A stretch of 64,000 bases of DNA from Dipylidium caninum (lineage: Eukaryota > Platyhelminthes > Cestoda > Cyclophyllidea > Dipylidiidae). The stretch covers positions 1-64,000 of the forward strand of contig QEYB01001456.1 of the NCBI GenBank assembly GCA_017562135.1. The letters are read 5' to 3'. The translations under genes were made by a program, and so were the position numbers. Of this stretch, positions 1 to 9,975 are shown piece after piece. Numbering within the stretch: position 1 is the stretch's first letter; every line of letters begins with the position of its first letter. The notes beneath the pieces are model-generated. The model did no database searches. It saw only the letters and a list, made by a program, of their open reading frames with translations, and was not told the origin of the DNA.

Positions 1-53
1 AACCCAACCTTTCGGTTAACAGCCGAACGCCTAACCGATTGCGCCACGGAGGC
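1..53 (-). tRNA. tRNA-Asn(GTT), copy 1, cut by window edge
   Basis: The acceptor 5' strand, D arm and anticodon arm with loop CTGTTAA (anticodon GTT) are present. The T arm and acceptor 3' strand are mostly outside the window. One base is missing between the D arm and anticodon stem compared with intact copies (plus strand gaacgcctaacc instead of gaacgcgctaacc). Confidence 0.8.
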
Positions 54-742
54 GACCCTGGCAACAGCACCCTCTTTCACTCCCATGTATCCGCTGCACA
101 ACATTCCTCTCCACTTCTTCTCATTCGCTCCTGACAACTCGCCTGCCACTGGCCGAACTTCACCAATCCTGCCCTACACCTCTCCCCCGTCCTTCCCTCA
201 CAACGACCTCCTCGCCTCTCGCCTCTCGCCTTCCCGTGACCGCATTCTCTGCCTCCCATCAACAACACTTCTCTGTTGTCACCTTGCAATCATCTCGCTT
301 CAACCCCCACTCGCGTTCTCCGCCCCCACGCAGTACGGCTCCTAGGCACTGCTCTTCCTCGACCACCAGCCCTCACGGTACTTACGTTCCCCACCCACTC
401 GCATAACAGGCCGGGCATTGTTGTGCACGACACTGCCAGATGGCCAACGAACGCCAGCATGCAAAGCCTGCCAGCCTACGACTGAGGAGTGGATGGCTTA
501 CCCAACGACCACTAGTAAAAGGACCTGCGCGCACACTTTGAACTCGTATGATCTGGTGTGTGCCACTACCGCCCGAAGAATCACCAAGGGCGAAGGACCT
601 CACAATGGCTTCATAACAAGCGAACCATGGTTTGCCCACGCGCTCGCCCTCGCGACGGCTCATCGTCGCACCACCACTCCACCGTGTCGATTGTCCACAG
701 GCAGTAAAAGGGCAGGAAGCAGTCAAAGTGAGGGAAAAACGG

Positions 743-826
743 TGGCAGGCGTGGGATTCGAACCCACGCCCTTCGGGGACCGGTGCCTTAAACCGGCGCC
801 TTAGACCGCTCGGCCACGCGGATACC
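743..826 (-). tRNA. tRNA-Leu(AAG), copy 1, disrupted acceptor
   Basis: Anticodon arm (loop TTAAGGC, anticodon AAG), D arm and T arm match the intact copies. The acceptor stem does not close: extra bases GAT lie in the 5' strand near 820-823, and the 3' strand is rearranged by single-base shifts. The variable arm also differs (cttcgggg against ctttcgg). An oligo-T run (plus AAAAA at 735-739) follows the gene. It is either a decayed copy or a poorly corrected consensus. Confidence 0.7.
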
Positions 827-1012
827 TGCCCAAACCCGCTCACCCTCGAGCCCACTACCCGACCACCGCGCTACTTCCCTAAATCCGTGGTTAACGCAAC
901 ACGGATTCCTTACTCACTCCCCGCCCACCTGAGGGGCAGGAATGCTCGCGCAGGAAGGCTCTGTCATCGTCGCGCTGCCAAAGTGACGACCGGCGCCAAC
1001 CCGAAACCAACC

Positions 1013-1086
1013 GGCACCCGGTAGGGCTCGAACCCCAACCTTTCGTTACACAGCGAACGCGCTAAACACGATTTGCGCCACGAGGC
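1013..1086 (-). tRNA. tRNA-Asn-like, copy 2, heavily disrupted
   Basis: It lies at the expected array position and keeps T-loop and D-arm remnants. The anticodon arm is altered (plus strand tttcgttacacagcgaac), so the GTT anticodon cannot be read in a normal 7-base loop. The D arm has extra bases and the acceptor lacks one G. It is the worst copy in the array. A pseudogene and a consensus error cannot be told apart from sequence alone. Confidence 0.55.
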
Positions 1087-1821
1087 GACCTGCACAGCAC
1101 CCTCTTCACTCCCTGTTCCGCTGCACAACATTCCTCCTCCCACTTCTTTCTCATCGCTCCTGCAACTCGCCTGCACTGGCCGACTCTCACCAACCTGCCC
1201 CAAAACCTCCCTCCCCACGTTCCTTCCCTCCCAACCGACCTCTCGGCCTTCTCGCCTTCGCCACTCCCCGTGACCGCATCTCTGCACTCCCACCTCAACA
1301 ACCATTCTTTCCTGTGTCACCTTGGCAACTCTCTATCTCCGCTTCAACCCCACACTCCGTTCTACCGCACACACGCAGTTACGGGCTCTTAGGACACTGC
1401 CTCTCCTTCGCACCCCAGCCCTCACCCGGTACTACGTCTCCCAAACCCCACTCTTTCGGCATCAACAGCCGGCACTTGTTGTGCACGAACACTGCCGAGT
1501 GGCCAAACGAACGCCCGAGCATTGCAAGCCTCCAGCCTACGGAACTGAAGTGGGATGCTTACCCAACAGACCCACTAGTAAAGGACTGCGCGCACCATGA
1601 CCTCGGTTGTCTGGTTGTGCCCACTGCATAACCAACGTGGTAAGGTACCACTACGACCGAGGGAACCGAAGAATCTTTCCCAAGGGAAGGACACTCACAA
1701 TGGCTTCATACAAGCGAACCATTGGTGCACCGCTCGCGCCGCGACGCTCATCGTCGCACCACCACTCCACCGTGTCGATTGTCCACAAGGGCAGGAGGCA
1801 GTCAGTGAGAGGAAAAACCGG

Positions 1822-1901
1822 TGGCAGCGGTGGGCTCGAACCCACGCCCTTTTCGGACCGGTGCCTTAAACGGCGCCTTAGACCGCTCGGGCCACGCTAC
1901 C
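1822..1901 (-). tRNA. tRNA-Leu(AAG), copy 2, indels
   Basis: Acceptor and T arm are intact (the T loop reads TTCGAGC here). The anticodon stem lacks one C (plus aaacggcgcc) and the D arm has one extra G (tcgggccacg). Oligo-T follows (plus AAAAA at 1813-1817). Confidence 0.75.
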
Positions 1902-2106
1902 TGCCCACCGCTCACCCCTCGAGCCCCACTACCCCGACCACCAGCGCGCTAACTTCTATCCACTAACTCCGTGGCATGACCGACAACACGGATTTCCCTA
2001 CTCACTCCCCCGCCACCCTGAGGGGCAGGAATGCTCCGCGCAGGGAAATCTCTGATCATCCGTCGGCCGCTGCCAAAGTGACGACGGCGCCACGCGAAAA
2101 CAACCG

Positions 2107-2180
2107 GCCCCCCGGGTTGGGCTCGAACCACCACCTTTCGGTTAACAGCCGAATCGCGCAACCGATTGCGCCACGGAGGC
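2107..2180 (-). tRNA. tRNA-Asn(GTT), copy 3, small indels
   Basis: The anticodon arm with GTT and the acceptor 5' strand are intact. Single-base changes lie in the T arm (gggttgggctcg) and between D arm and anticodon stem (gaatcgcgcaacc). Confidence 0.75.
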
Positions 2181-2894
2181 GACCTGCACAGCACCCTCTT
2201 CACTCCATGTTCCGCTGCACAACATTCCTCCTCCACTTCTTTTCTCATCGCTCCTGACACTCGCCTGCACTGAGCGACTCTCACCAATCCTAGCCCTAAC
2301 ACCGGTCCTCCCCGTCCTCCTTCCCTCCACACACCGACTCCTCGCCTCTCGCCTCTCGCCTCCCCGTGACCGCATCTCTCTGCACTCCCACTCAACAACA
2401 CTTCTCCTGTTGTCACCTTGCAACTCTCATCTCCGCTTCAACCCCACCACTTCCGTTCTCCGCACACCACGCAGTACGGGCTCCTAGGACACTGCTCTCT
2501 CGACCACACCAGCCCTCACCGGTACTACGTCTCCCCAACCCCACTCCCTCCGCATCAACAGCCGGCATTGTTGTGCACGAAGCACTGCCAGAGTGGCCAA
2601 ACGAACGCCCTAGCATGCAAGCCTGCCAGCCTACGACTGAGAGTGGCATGGCTTACCCCAACAGACCCACTAGTAAAGGACTGCGCGCACACTGACCTCG
2701 TTGTCTGGGTGTGTGCCCACTACGCCCCCCGATCAGAATCACCAAGGGGCAAGGACACTCACAATGGCTTCATACAAGCGAACCATGGTGCACGCTCGCG
2801 CCGCGAGCTCATCGTCGCACCCACCACTCCACCGTGTCGATTGTCCACAAGGGCAGGAAAAGGCAGGAAGGCAGTCAAGTGGGGAAAACACCGG

Positions 2895-2974
2895 TGGCAG
2901 CGGTGGGATTCGAACCCACGCCCTTTCGGACCGGTGCCTTAAACCGGGCCTTAGACCGCTCGGCCACGCTTACC
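2895..2974 (-). tRNA. tRNA-Leu(AAG), copy 3, indels
   Basis: T arm, variable arm and anticodon loop are intact. One base is missing in the anticodon stem region (aaaccgggcc) and one T is added in the acceptor 5' strand (cgcttacc). Oligo-T follows (plus AAAA at 2885-2888). Confidence 0.75.
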
Positions 2975-3161
2975 TTGCCACGCTTCACCCCTCGAGCCCC
3001 ACTACCCCGACCACCGCGCTACTTCCACTATCCTCCGTGGCATGACGACAACACGGATTCCCTATCACTCCCGCGCCCACCCTGAGGGGCAGGAATGCTC
3101 GCGCAGGAAGCACTGTCATCGTCGCGCTGCAAAATGATGAACAGCGCCACGGAGACCAACA

Positions 3162-3233
3162 GCCCACGAGTGGGCTCGAGCTACCAACCTTTCGGTTAAC
3201 AGCCGAACAGCTAACCGATTGCGCCACGGAGGC
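3162..3233 (-). tRNA. tRNA-Asn(GTT), copy 4, altered T arm/acceptor
   Basis: The anticodon arm (GTT), D-arm core and acceptor 5' strand are present. The T arm reads gggctcgagctacc and the acceptor 3' strand reads agcccacgag, so the acceptor cannot fully pair. Position 26 and the D stem are altered too (gaacagctaacc). Confidence 0.7.
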
Positions 3234-3964
3234 GACCTGCACAGCACCCTCTTCACTCCCAGTGTTCCCGCTGCACAACATTCCTCCTCCACTTCTTTCT
3301 CATCGCTCCTGACACTCGCTCTGCACTGGCCGACTTCTCACCAATCCTGCCCTAAACACCCTCCTCCCCCGTCCTTCCCTCCAACAACCGACCTCCTCGC
3401 CTCTCGCCTCTCGCCTCTCGCCTCCCCGTGACCGCATCTCTGCAACTCCCACTCAACAACACTTCTCCTGTGTCACCTTGGACAACTCTCATTCTCCGCT
3501 TCAACCCCACCACTCCGCTTCTCCGCACACCCACGCAGTACGGGCTCCTAGGACACTGCTCTCCTCGACCACCAGCCCTCACCGGTACTACGTCTCCCAA
3601 CCCACACCTCTCCGCATCAACAAGCCGGCAATTGGTTGTGCACGAACACTGCCAAGAGTGGCCAAACGAACGCACCGAGCATGCAAGCCTGCCAGCCTAC
3701 GACTGAGAGTGGGGATGGCTTACCCAACAGACCCACTAGTAAATAGGACTGCGCGCCCACACTGAACCTCGTTGGTCTGGTGTGTTGCCCCACTACTCCC
3801 CGAAGAAATCACCAAGGGAAGGACACTCACAATGGCTTCATACAAGCGAACCATGGTGCACCGCTCGCGCCGCGACGTTCATCGTCGCACCAATCCACTC
3901 CACCGTGTCGATTGTCCACAAGGGCAGGAAAAGCAGGAGGCAGTCAAGTGAGGGAAAACACCGG

Positions 3965-4047
3965 TGGCAGCAGGTGGGATTCGAACCCCCACCCCTTTCG
4001 GACCGGTGCCTTAAACAGGCGCGCCTAGACCGCTCGGCCACGCTACC
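3965..4047 (-). tRNA. tRNA-Leu(AAG), copy 4, indels
   Basis: The anticodon loop with AAG and the D arm are readable. The T arm has extra C (cgaacccccacccc), the acceptor 3' strand an extra A (gcagcaggtggg), and the anticodon stem an A for C plus inserted bases (aaacaggcgcgcc). Oligo-T follows (plus AAAA at 3955-3958). Confidence 0.7.
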
Positions 4048-4235
4048 TGCCCACCGCTCACCCCTCGAGCCCACTACCCCGACCACCGCGCTACTTCCAC
4101 TAACTCCGTGGCATGACGAACAACACGGATTCCCTACTCACTCCCCGCCCACCCCTGAGGGGCAGGAATGCTCGCGCAGGAAGCTCTGTCATCGTCACGC
4201 TGCCAAATGTGAACAGCGCCACGGGAGACCCAACA

Positions 4236-4307
4236 GCCCGAGGTGGGCTCGAACCACCAACCTTTCGGTTAACAGGCCGAACGCGCTAACCGATTGCGCC
4301 ACGAGGC
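4236..4307 (-). tRNA. tRNA-Asn(GTT), copy 5, small indels
   Basis: T arm and D arm are intact. There is one extra G in the anticodon loop region (aacaggccgaac), the acceptor 5' strand lacks one G (cacgaggc), and the acceptor 3' strand is changed (agcccgagg). Confidence 0.75.
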
Positions 4308-5021
4308 GACCTGCACAGCACCCTCTTCACTCCCATGTGTTCCGCTGCACAACATTCCTTCCTCTCCACTTCTTTCTCAATCGCTCCTGACACTCGCCTG
4401 CACTGGCCGACTCTCACCAATCCTGCCCTAACACCTCCTCCCCCGTCCTTCCCTCCACAACCGACCTCCTCGCCTCTCGCCTCTCGCCTCCCCGTGACCG
4501 CATCTCTGCACTCCCCACTCAACAAACACTTCTCCTGTTGTCACCTTGCAACTCTCATCTCCGCTTCAACCCCACCACTCCGTTCTCCGCACACCACGCA
4601 GTACGGGCTCCTAGGACACTGCTCTCCTCGACCACCAGCCCTCACCGGTACTACGTCTCCCCAACCCCACTCTCCGCATCAACAGCCGGCATTGTTGTGC
4701 ACGAACACTGCCAGAGTGGCCCAAACGAACGCCGAGCATGCAAGCCTGCCAGCCTACGACTGAGAGTGGGATGGCTTACCCCAACAGGACCCACTAGTAA
4801 AGGACTGCGCGCACACTGACCTCGTTGTCTGGTGTGTGCCCACTACGCCCCGAAGAATCACCAAGGGGAAGGACACTCACAATGGCTTCATACAAGCGCA
4901 AAACTCATGGTGCACCGCTCGCGCCCGCGACGCTCATCGTCGCACCACCACTTCCACCGTGGTCGATTGTCCACAAGGGCAGGAAAGAGCAGGAGGCAGT
5001 CAAGTGAGGGAAAACAACCGG

Positions 5022-5104
5022 TGGCAGCGGTGGGGATTCGAACCCACGCCCTTTCGGACCGGTGCCTTAAACCGGCGCCCTTAGACCGCTCGGCCACGCT
5101 TACC
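5022..5104 (-). tRNA. tRNA-Leu(AAG), copy 5, three extra bases
   Basis: It matches the intact copies except for one extra G before the T arm (gtggggattcg), one extra C at the anticodon stem (ggcgcccttag) and one extra T in the acceptor (cgcttacc). All three extend or abut short homopolymers. Oligo-T follows (plus AAAA at 5011-5014). Confidence 0.85.
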
Positions 5105-5296
5105 TGCCCACCGCTCACCCCTCGAGCCCCACTACCCCGACCACCGCGCTACTTCCACTATCTCCGTGGCATGACGACAACACGGATTCCCTACTCACTC
5201 CCCGCCCACCCTGAGGGCAGGAATGCTCGCGCAGGAAGCTCTGTCATCGTCGCGCCTGCCAAAAGTGATGAACAGCGCCACGGCGAAGACCAAACA

Positions 5297-5369
5297 GCCC
5301 CGGGTGGGCTCGAACCACCAACCTTTCGGTTAACAGCCGAAACGCGCTAACCGATTGCGCCACGGAGGC
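5297..5369 (-). tRNA. tRNA-Asn(GTT), copy 6, acceptor one base short
   Basis: D, anticodon (GTT) and T arms are as in the intact copies. The acceptor 3' strand has four G instead of five, and an extra A follows the anticodon stem (ccgaaacgcgc). Confidence 0.85.
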
Positions 5370-6057
5370 GACCTGCACAGCACCCTCTTCACTCCCATGT
5401 TCCGCTGCACAACATTCCTCCTCCACTTCTTTCTCATCGCTCCTGACACTCGCCTGCACTGGCCGACTCTCACCAATCCTGCACCTAACACCTCCTCCCC
5501 CGTCCTTCCCTCCACAACCGACCTCCTCGCCTCTCGCCTCTCGCCTCCCCGTGACCGCATCTCTGCACTCCCACTCAACAACACTTCTCCTGTTGTCACT
5601 TGCAACTCTCATCTCCGCTTCAACCCCACCACTCCGTTCTCCGCACACCACGCAGTACGGGCTCCTAGGACACTGCTCTCCTCGACCACCAGCCCTCACC
5701 GGTACTACGTCTCCCCAACCCCACTCTCCGCATCAACAGCCGGCATTGTTTGTGCACGAACACTGCCAGAGTGGCCAAACGAACGCCCGAGCATGCAAGC
5801 CTGCCAGCCTACGACTGAGAGTGGGATGGCTTACCCAACAGACCCACTAGTAAAGGACTGCGCGCACACTGACCTCGTTGTCTGGTGTGTGCCCACTACG
5901 CCCCGAAGAATCACCAAGGGGAAGGACACTCACAATGGCTTCATACAAGCGAACCATGGTGCACCCGCTCGCGCCGCGACGCTCATCGTCGCACCACCAC
6001 TCCACCGTGTCGATTGTCCACAAGGGCAGGAAAGGGCAGGAGGCAGTCAAGTGAGGG

Positions 6058-6061
6058 AAAA
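6058..6061 (-). terminator. Pol III oligo-T terminator of tRNA-Leu copy 6
   Basis: TTTT on the minus strand, 6 bases after the tRNA 3' end. The same element sits after every Leu copy. Confidence 0.85.
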
Positions 6062-6067
6062 CACCGG

Positions 6068-6147
6068 TGGCAGCGGTGGGATTCGAACCCACGCCCTTTC
6101 GGACCGGTGCCTTAAACCGGCGCCTTAGACCGCTCGGCCACGCTACC
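6068..6147 (-). tRNA. tRNA-Leu(AAG), copy 6, intact
   Basis: This is the reference copy for the Leu genes. On the minus strand the 80 bases fold as acceptor GGTAGCG/CGCTGCC, D arm GCC...GGC, anticodon stem CCGGT/ACCGG with loop TTAAGGC (anticodon AAG, reading CUU-type leucine codons), long variable arm TCCGAAAGGGC (class II), T arm GTGGG-TTCGAAT-CCCAC, and discriminator A as expected for leucine. There is no intron. The B box GGTTCGAATCC is canonical. A TTTT pol III terminator begins 6 bases past the 3' end (plus AAAA 6058-6061). Confidence 0.97.
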
Positions 6148-6335
6148 TGCCCACCGCTCACCCCTCGAGCCCCACTACCCCGACCACCGCGCTACTTCCA
6201 CTAACTCCGTGGCATGACGACAACACGGATTCCCTACTCACTCCCCGCCCACCCTGAGGGGCAGGAATGCTCGCGCAGGAAGCTCTGTCATCGTCGCGCT
6301 GCCAAAGTGATGAACAGCGCCACGGGAGACCAACA

Positions 6336-6349
6336 GCCCCCGTGGGCTC

Positions 6350-6404
<55 letters not shown>

Positions 6405-6406
6405 GC
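6336..6406 (-). tRNA. tRNA-Asn(GTT), copy 7, near intact
   Basis: All arms are intact except a gap of two to three bases at the junction of T stem and acceptor (plus gcccccgtggg, where other copies have gcccccgggtggg). No TTTT occurs on the minus strand between this gene and the downstream Leu copy. Confidence 0.88.
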
Positions 6407-7101
6407 GACCTGCACAGCACCCTCTTCACTCCCATGTTCCGCTGCACAACATTCCTCCTCCACTTCTTTCTCATCGCTCCTGACACTCGCCTGCACTGGC
6501 CGACTCTCACCAATCCTGCCCTAACACCTCCTCCCCGTCCTCCCTCCACAACCGACCTCCTCGCCTCTCGCCCTCGCCTCCCCGTGACCGTATCTCTGCA
6601 CTCCCACTCAACAACACTTCTCCTGTTGTCACCTTGCAACTCTCATCTCCGCTTCAACCCCACCACTCCGTTCTCCGCACACCACGCAGTACGGGCTCCT
6701 AGAACACTGCTCTCCTCGACCTCCAGCCCTTCACCGGTACTCCGTCTCCCCAACTCCACTCTCCGCATCAACAGCCGGCATTGTTGTGCACGACTGCCAG
6801 AGTGGCCAAACGAACGCCCGAGCATGCTGGCCTCCTCAGCCTACGACTGAGAGTGTGGATGGCTTCACCCAACAGACCCACTAGTGAAACAGGACTGGCG
6901 CGCACACTGACCTCGTTGTCTGGTGTGTGCACCCACTACGCCCCGAAGAATCACCGAAGAACGACACTCACAATGGCTTCATACAAGCGCCTCATGGTGC
7001 ACCGCTCGCGCCACCACGCTCACCGTCGCACCACCAGTCCACCTGTGGCTTCGATTGTCCACAAGGGCAGGAGGCAGTTAAGCGAGGCAGTCAAGTGAGG
7101 G

Positions 7102-7105
7102 AAAA
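7102..7105 (-). terminator. Pol III oligo-T terminator of tRNA-Leu copy 7
   Basis: TTTT on the minus strand, six bases past the tRNA 3' end. Confidence 0.8.
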
Positions 7106-7111
7106 CGCCCG

Positions 7112-7191
7112 TGGCAGCGGTGGGATTCGAACCCACGCCCTTTCGGACCGGTGCCTTAAACCGGCGCCTTAGACCGCTCGGCCACGCTACC
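7112..7191 (-). tRNA. tRNA-Leu(AAG), copy 7, intact
   Basis: The 80 bases are identical in all arms to copy 6, although the surrounding spacer differs by many substitutions. The TTTT terminator is at plus AAAA 7102-7105. Confidence 0.97.
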
Positions 7192-7376
7192 TGCCCACCC
7201 TCACCGCCTCGCGCCCCACACCCGACCAGCGCGCCGCTTCCACTAACTCCGTGGCCACATGACGACAACACGGACTCCCCACTCACTCCCCGCCCACCCG
7301 AGGGCAGTGAATGCTCGCGCAGAAGCTCTGCCATCGTCACCCTGCCAAAATGGTGACAGACGCTGTGCGAGGCCAA

Positions 7377-7393
7377 CGCCCCCGGGTGGGCTC

Positions 7394-7448
<55 letters not shown>

Positions 7449-7450
7449 GC
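7377..7450 (-). tRNA. tRNA-Asn(GTT), copy 8, intact
   Basis: This is the reference copy for the Asn genes (74 bases). On the minus strand the arms are acceptor GCCTCCG/CGGGGGC with one T-G pair, D arm GCGC...GCGC, anticodon stem TTCGG/CCGAA with loop CTGTTAA (anticodon GTT), variable loop AGGTT, T arm GGTGG-TTCGAGC-CCACC, and discriminator G. It resembles other animal tRNA-Asn genes and has no intron. A TTTT occurs about 30 bases downstream (plus AAAA at 7347-7350). Confidence 0.97.
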
Positions 7451-8107
7451 GACCTGCACGCCCTCTTGCACTCCCATGTTCCGCTGCACAGCACTCCTTC
7501 CCCACCTCCTTCTCATCGCTCCTGCCACTCGCCTGCACTGGCCGACTCTCGCCAATCCTGCCCTAACACCCCCGTCCTCGCCTCCCCAACCGACTCTCCC
7601 CGCCTCCCCGTGACCGTATCTCCGCACCCCTCTCAACACCACTTCTCCTGTTGTCACCTTGCAACTCTCATCTCCGCTTCAATCGCACCACTTCCGTTCT
7701 CCGCACACCCCGCAATACGGGCTCCTAGGAACCCTGCGCTCCTCGACCACCAGCCCTCACCGACACTACGTCTCCCCAACTCCACTCTCCGCATCAACGT
7801 CGCGCATTTTTGTGCACGACTGCCGCAGTGGCAAACAAAGGTCCGAGCATGCAAGCCTCCCGCCTACGACTGAGTGTGGATGGCTCACCCAACAGACCAC
7901 TAGTGAAACAACTGGGCGCACTCTGACCTCGTTGTCTGGTGTGTGCACCCACTACGCCCCGAACGAATCACCAGGGAACGACACTCACGGTGGCCTTCAT
8001 ACAAGCGCCTCATGGTGCACCGCTCGCGCCACACTCTCACCGCCGCACCACCAGTCCACCTGTGGCTTGCGCATTGCACACAAGGGCAGGAGGCAGTCAA
8101 GTGAGGG

Positions 8108-8111
8108 AAAA
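8108..8111 (-). terminator. Pol III oligo-T terminator of tRNA-Leu copy 8
   Basis: TTTT on the minus strand shortly after the tRNA 3' end. Confidence 0.8.
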
Positions 8112-8117
8112 CACCCG

Positions 8118-8197
8118 TGGCAGCGGTGGGATTCGAACCCACGCCCTTTCGGACCGGTGCCTTAAACCGGCGCCTTAGACCGCTCGGCCACGCTACC
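8118..8197 (-). tRNA. tRNA-Leu(AAG), copy 8, intact
   Basis: All 80 bases agree with copy 6. The TTTT terminator is at plus AAAA 8108-8111. Confidence 0.97.
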
Positions 8198-8376
8198 TGC
8201 CACCCACTGACGCCTCGCGCCCCACACCCCGACCACCGCGCTACTTCCACTAACTCCGCCACATGGCGACAACACGGACTCCCCTACTCACTCCCCGCCC
8301 ACCCGAGGCGCAGGAGTGAATGCTCGCGCAGAAGCTCTGCCATCGTCACCCTGCCAAAATGGTGAAGAGCGACAAA

Positions 8377-8393
8377 CGCCCCCGGGTGGGCTC

Positions 8394-8448
<55 letters not shown>

Positions 8449-8450
8449 GC
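8377..8450 (-). tRNA. tRNA-Asn(GTT), copy 9, intact
   Basis: All 74 bases agree with copy 8. Its 5' flank differs from earlier units: the minus strand reads TAAATAGGTC directly before the gene, an AT-rich element not present in copies 1-8. Confidence 0.97.
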
Positions 8451-9138
8451 GACCTATTTACCGCCCTCTGCACTCCCATGTTCCGCTGCACAGCACTCCT
8501 TCCCCACTTCTTTCTCATCGCTCCTGACACTCCCTGCACTGGCCGACTCTCACCAATCCTGCCCTAACACCTCCTCCCGCCGTCCTCCCTCCACAACCGA
8601 CTCGCCTCTCGCCTCCGCCTCCCCGTGACCGTATCTCCTGCACTCCCACTCAACACCACTTCTCCTGTTGTCACCTTGCAACTCTCATCTCCGCTTCAAC
8701 CGCACCACTCCGTTCCTCCGCGAACACCCCGCAGTACGGGCTCCTAGAACCTGCTCTCCTCGACCACCAGCCTCACCGGTACTCCGTCTCCCCAACCCAC
8801 TCTCCGCATCAACAGCCGGCATTTTTGTGCACGAACACTGCCAGCAGTGGCAAACAAACGCCCGAGCATGCTGCCTCCTCGCCTACGACTGAGTGTGGAT
8901 GGCTTACCCAACAGACCGACTAGTAACAACTGGGCGCACTCTGACCTCGTTGTCTGGTGTGTGCACCCACTACGCTCCCACGAATCACCAAGGGAAGGAC
9001 ACTCACAACGGTGGCCTTCATACAAGCGAACTCATGGTGCACCGCTCGCGCCGCGACTCTCACCGCCGCACCACCAGTCCACCTGTGGCTTGCGCACTGG
9101 GTTGCACACAAGGGCAGGAGGAGGCAGTCAAGTGAGGG

Positions 9139-9142
9139 AAAA
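9139..9142 (-). terminator. Pol III oligo-T terminator of tRNA-Leu copy 9
   Basis: TTTT on the minus strand, six bases past the tRNA 3' end. Confidence 0.8.
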
Positions 9143-9148
9143 CGCCCG

Positions 9149-9228
9149 TGGCAGCGGTGGGATTCGAACCCACGCCCTTTCGGACCGGTGCCTTAAACCG
9201 GCGCCTTAGACCGCTCGGCCACGCTACC
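9149..9228 (-). tRNA. tRNA-Leu(AAG), copy 9, intact
   Basis: All 80 bases agree with copy 6. This is the last Leu copy of the array. The TTTT terminator is at plus AAAA 9139-9142. Confidence 0.97.
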
Positions 9229-9418
9229 TGCCACCCACTGACGCCTCGCGCCCCACCACCCCGACCAGCGCGCCGCTTCCACTAACTCCGTGGCATGACG
9301 ACAACATGGATTCCCCTACTCACTCCCCGCCCACCCTGAGGGCAGGAGTGAATGCTCGCGCAGTAAGCTCTGTCATCGTCGCGCTGCCAAAATGGTGACA
9401 GACGCTGTGCGAGGCCAA

Positions 9419-9435
9419 CGCCCCCGGGTGGGCTC

Positions 9436-9490
<55 letters not shown>

Positions 9491-9492
9491 GC
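9419..9492 (-). tRNA. tRNA-Asn(GTT), copy 10, intact, last gene of the array
   Basis: All 74 bases agree with copy 8. Its 5' flank has the AT-rich TAAATAGGTC element, as in copy 9. Upstream of it (higher coordinates) only a truncated spacer remains before the array ends. Confidence 0.97.
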
Positions 9493-9975
9493 GACCTATT
9501 TACAGCCCTCTTGCACTCCCATGTTCCGCTGCACAACTCCTTCCCCACTTCTTTCTCATCGCTCCGACACTCCGCCTGCACTGGCCGACTCTCACCAATC
9601 CTGCCCTAACACCCGCCGTCCTCCCTCCACAACCGACTCTCGCTCTCGCCTCCCCGTGACCGCATCTCGCACTCCCACTCAACAACACTTCTCCTGTTGT
9701 CACCTTGCAACTCTCATCTCCGCTTCAACCCCACCACTCCGTTCTCCGCACACCACGCAAGTACGGGCTCCTAGGAACCTGCGCTCCCGACCACCAGCCT
9801 TCACCGACACTCCGTCTCCCCAACCTCCACTCTCCGCATCAAACAGCCGGCATTGTGTGCACGAACACTGCCAGAGTGGCCAAACGAACGCCCGAGCATG
9901 CAAGCCTGCCAGCCTACGACTGAGAGTGGGATGCTTTAGTGACTGCGCGCCACACTGACCTCGTTGTCTGGTTTG

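Larger units (their letters stand above)
1..9975 (-). repeat. Tandem array of ~1.05-kb units, each with tRNA-Asn(GTT) and tRNA-Leu(AAG)
   Basis: Ten Asn-type and nine Leu-type tRNA genes alternate on the minus strand. The 5' ends of successive Asn copies fall at 53, 1086, 2180, 3233, 4307, 5369, 6406, 7450, 8450 and 9492, a spacing of 1000-1094 bases. In the direction of transcription each Asn gene is followed after about 190 bases by a Leu gene, then by about 660-700 bases of C/T-rich (plus strand) spacer. The spacers are recognisably the same sequence in every unit and contain no convincing ORF. Many long reading frames cross the array only because its plus strand is poor in stop codons. 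The left edge lies outside the window. The right edge is a truncated unit that ends near 9975. Units left of about 5 kb carry many one-base indels. Units right of 6.7 kb form a substitution-diverged subfamily. Confidence 0.95.

Noticed and set aside
382..9958. Long Pro/Thr/His-rich reading frames across the first 10 kb
   Set aside because: They occur in several overlapping frames of every array unit, break at each small indel, and run through the tRNA genes. They reflect a GC-rich, stop-poor repeat rather than protein coding.
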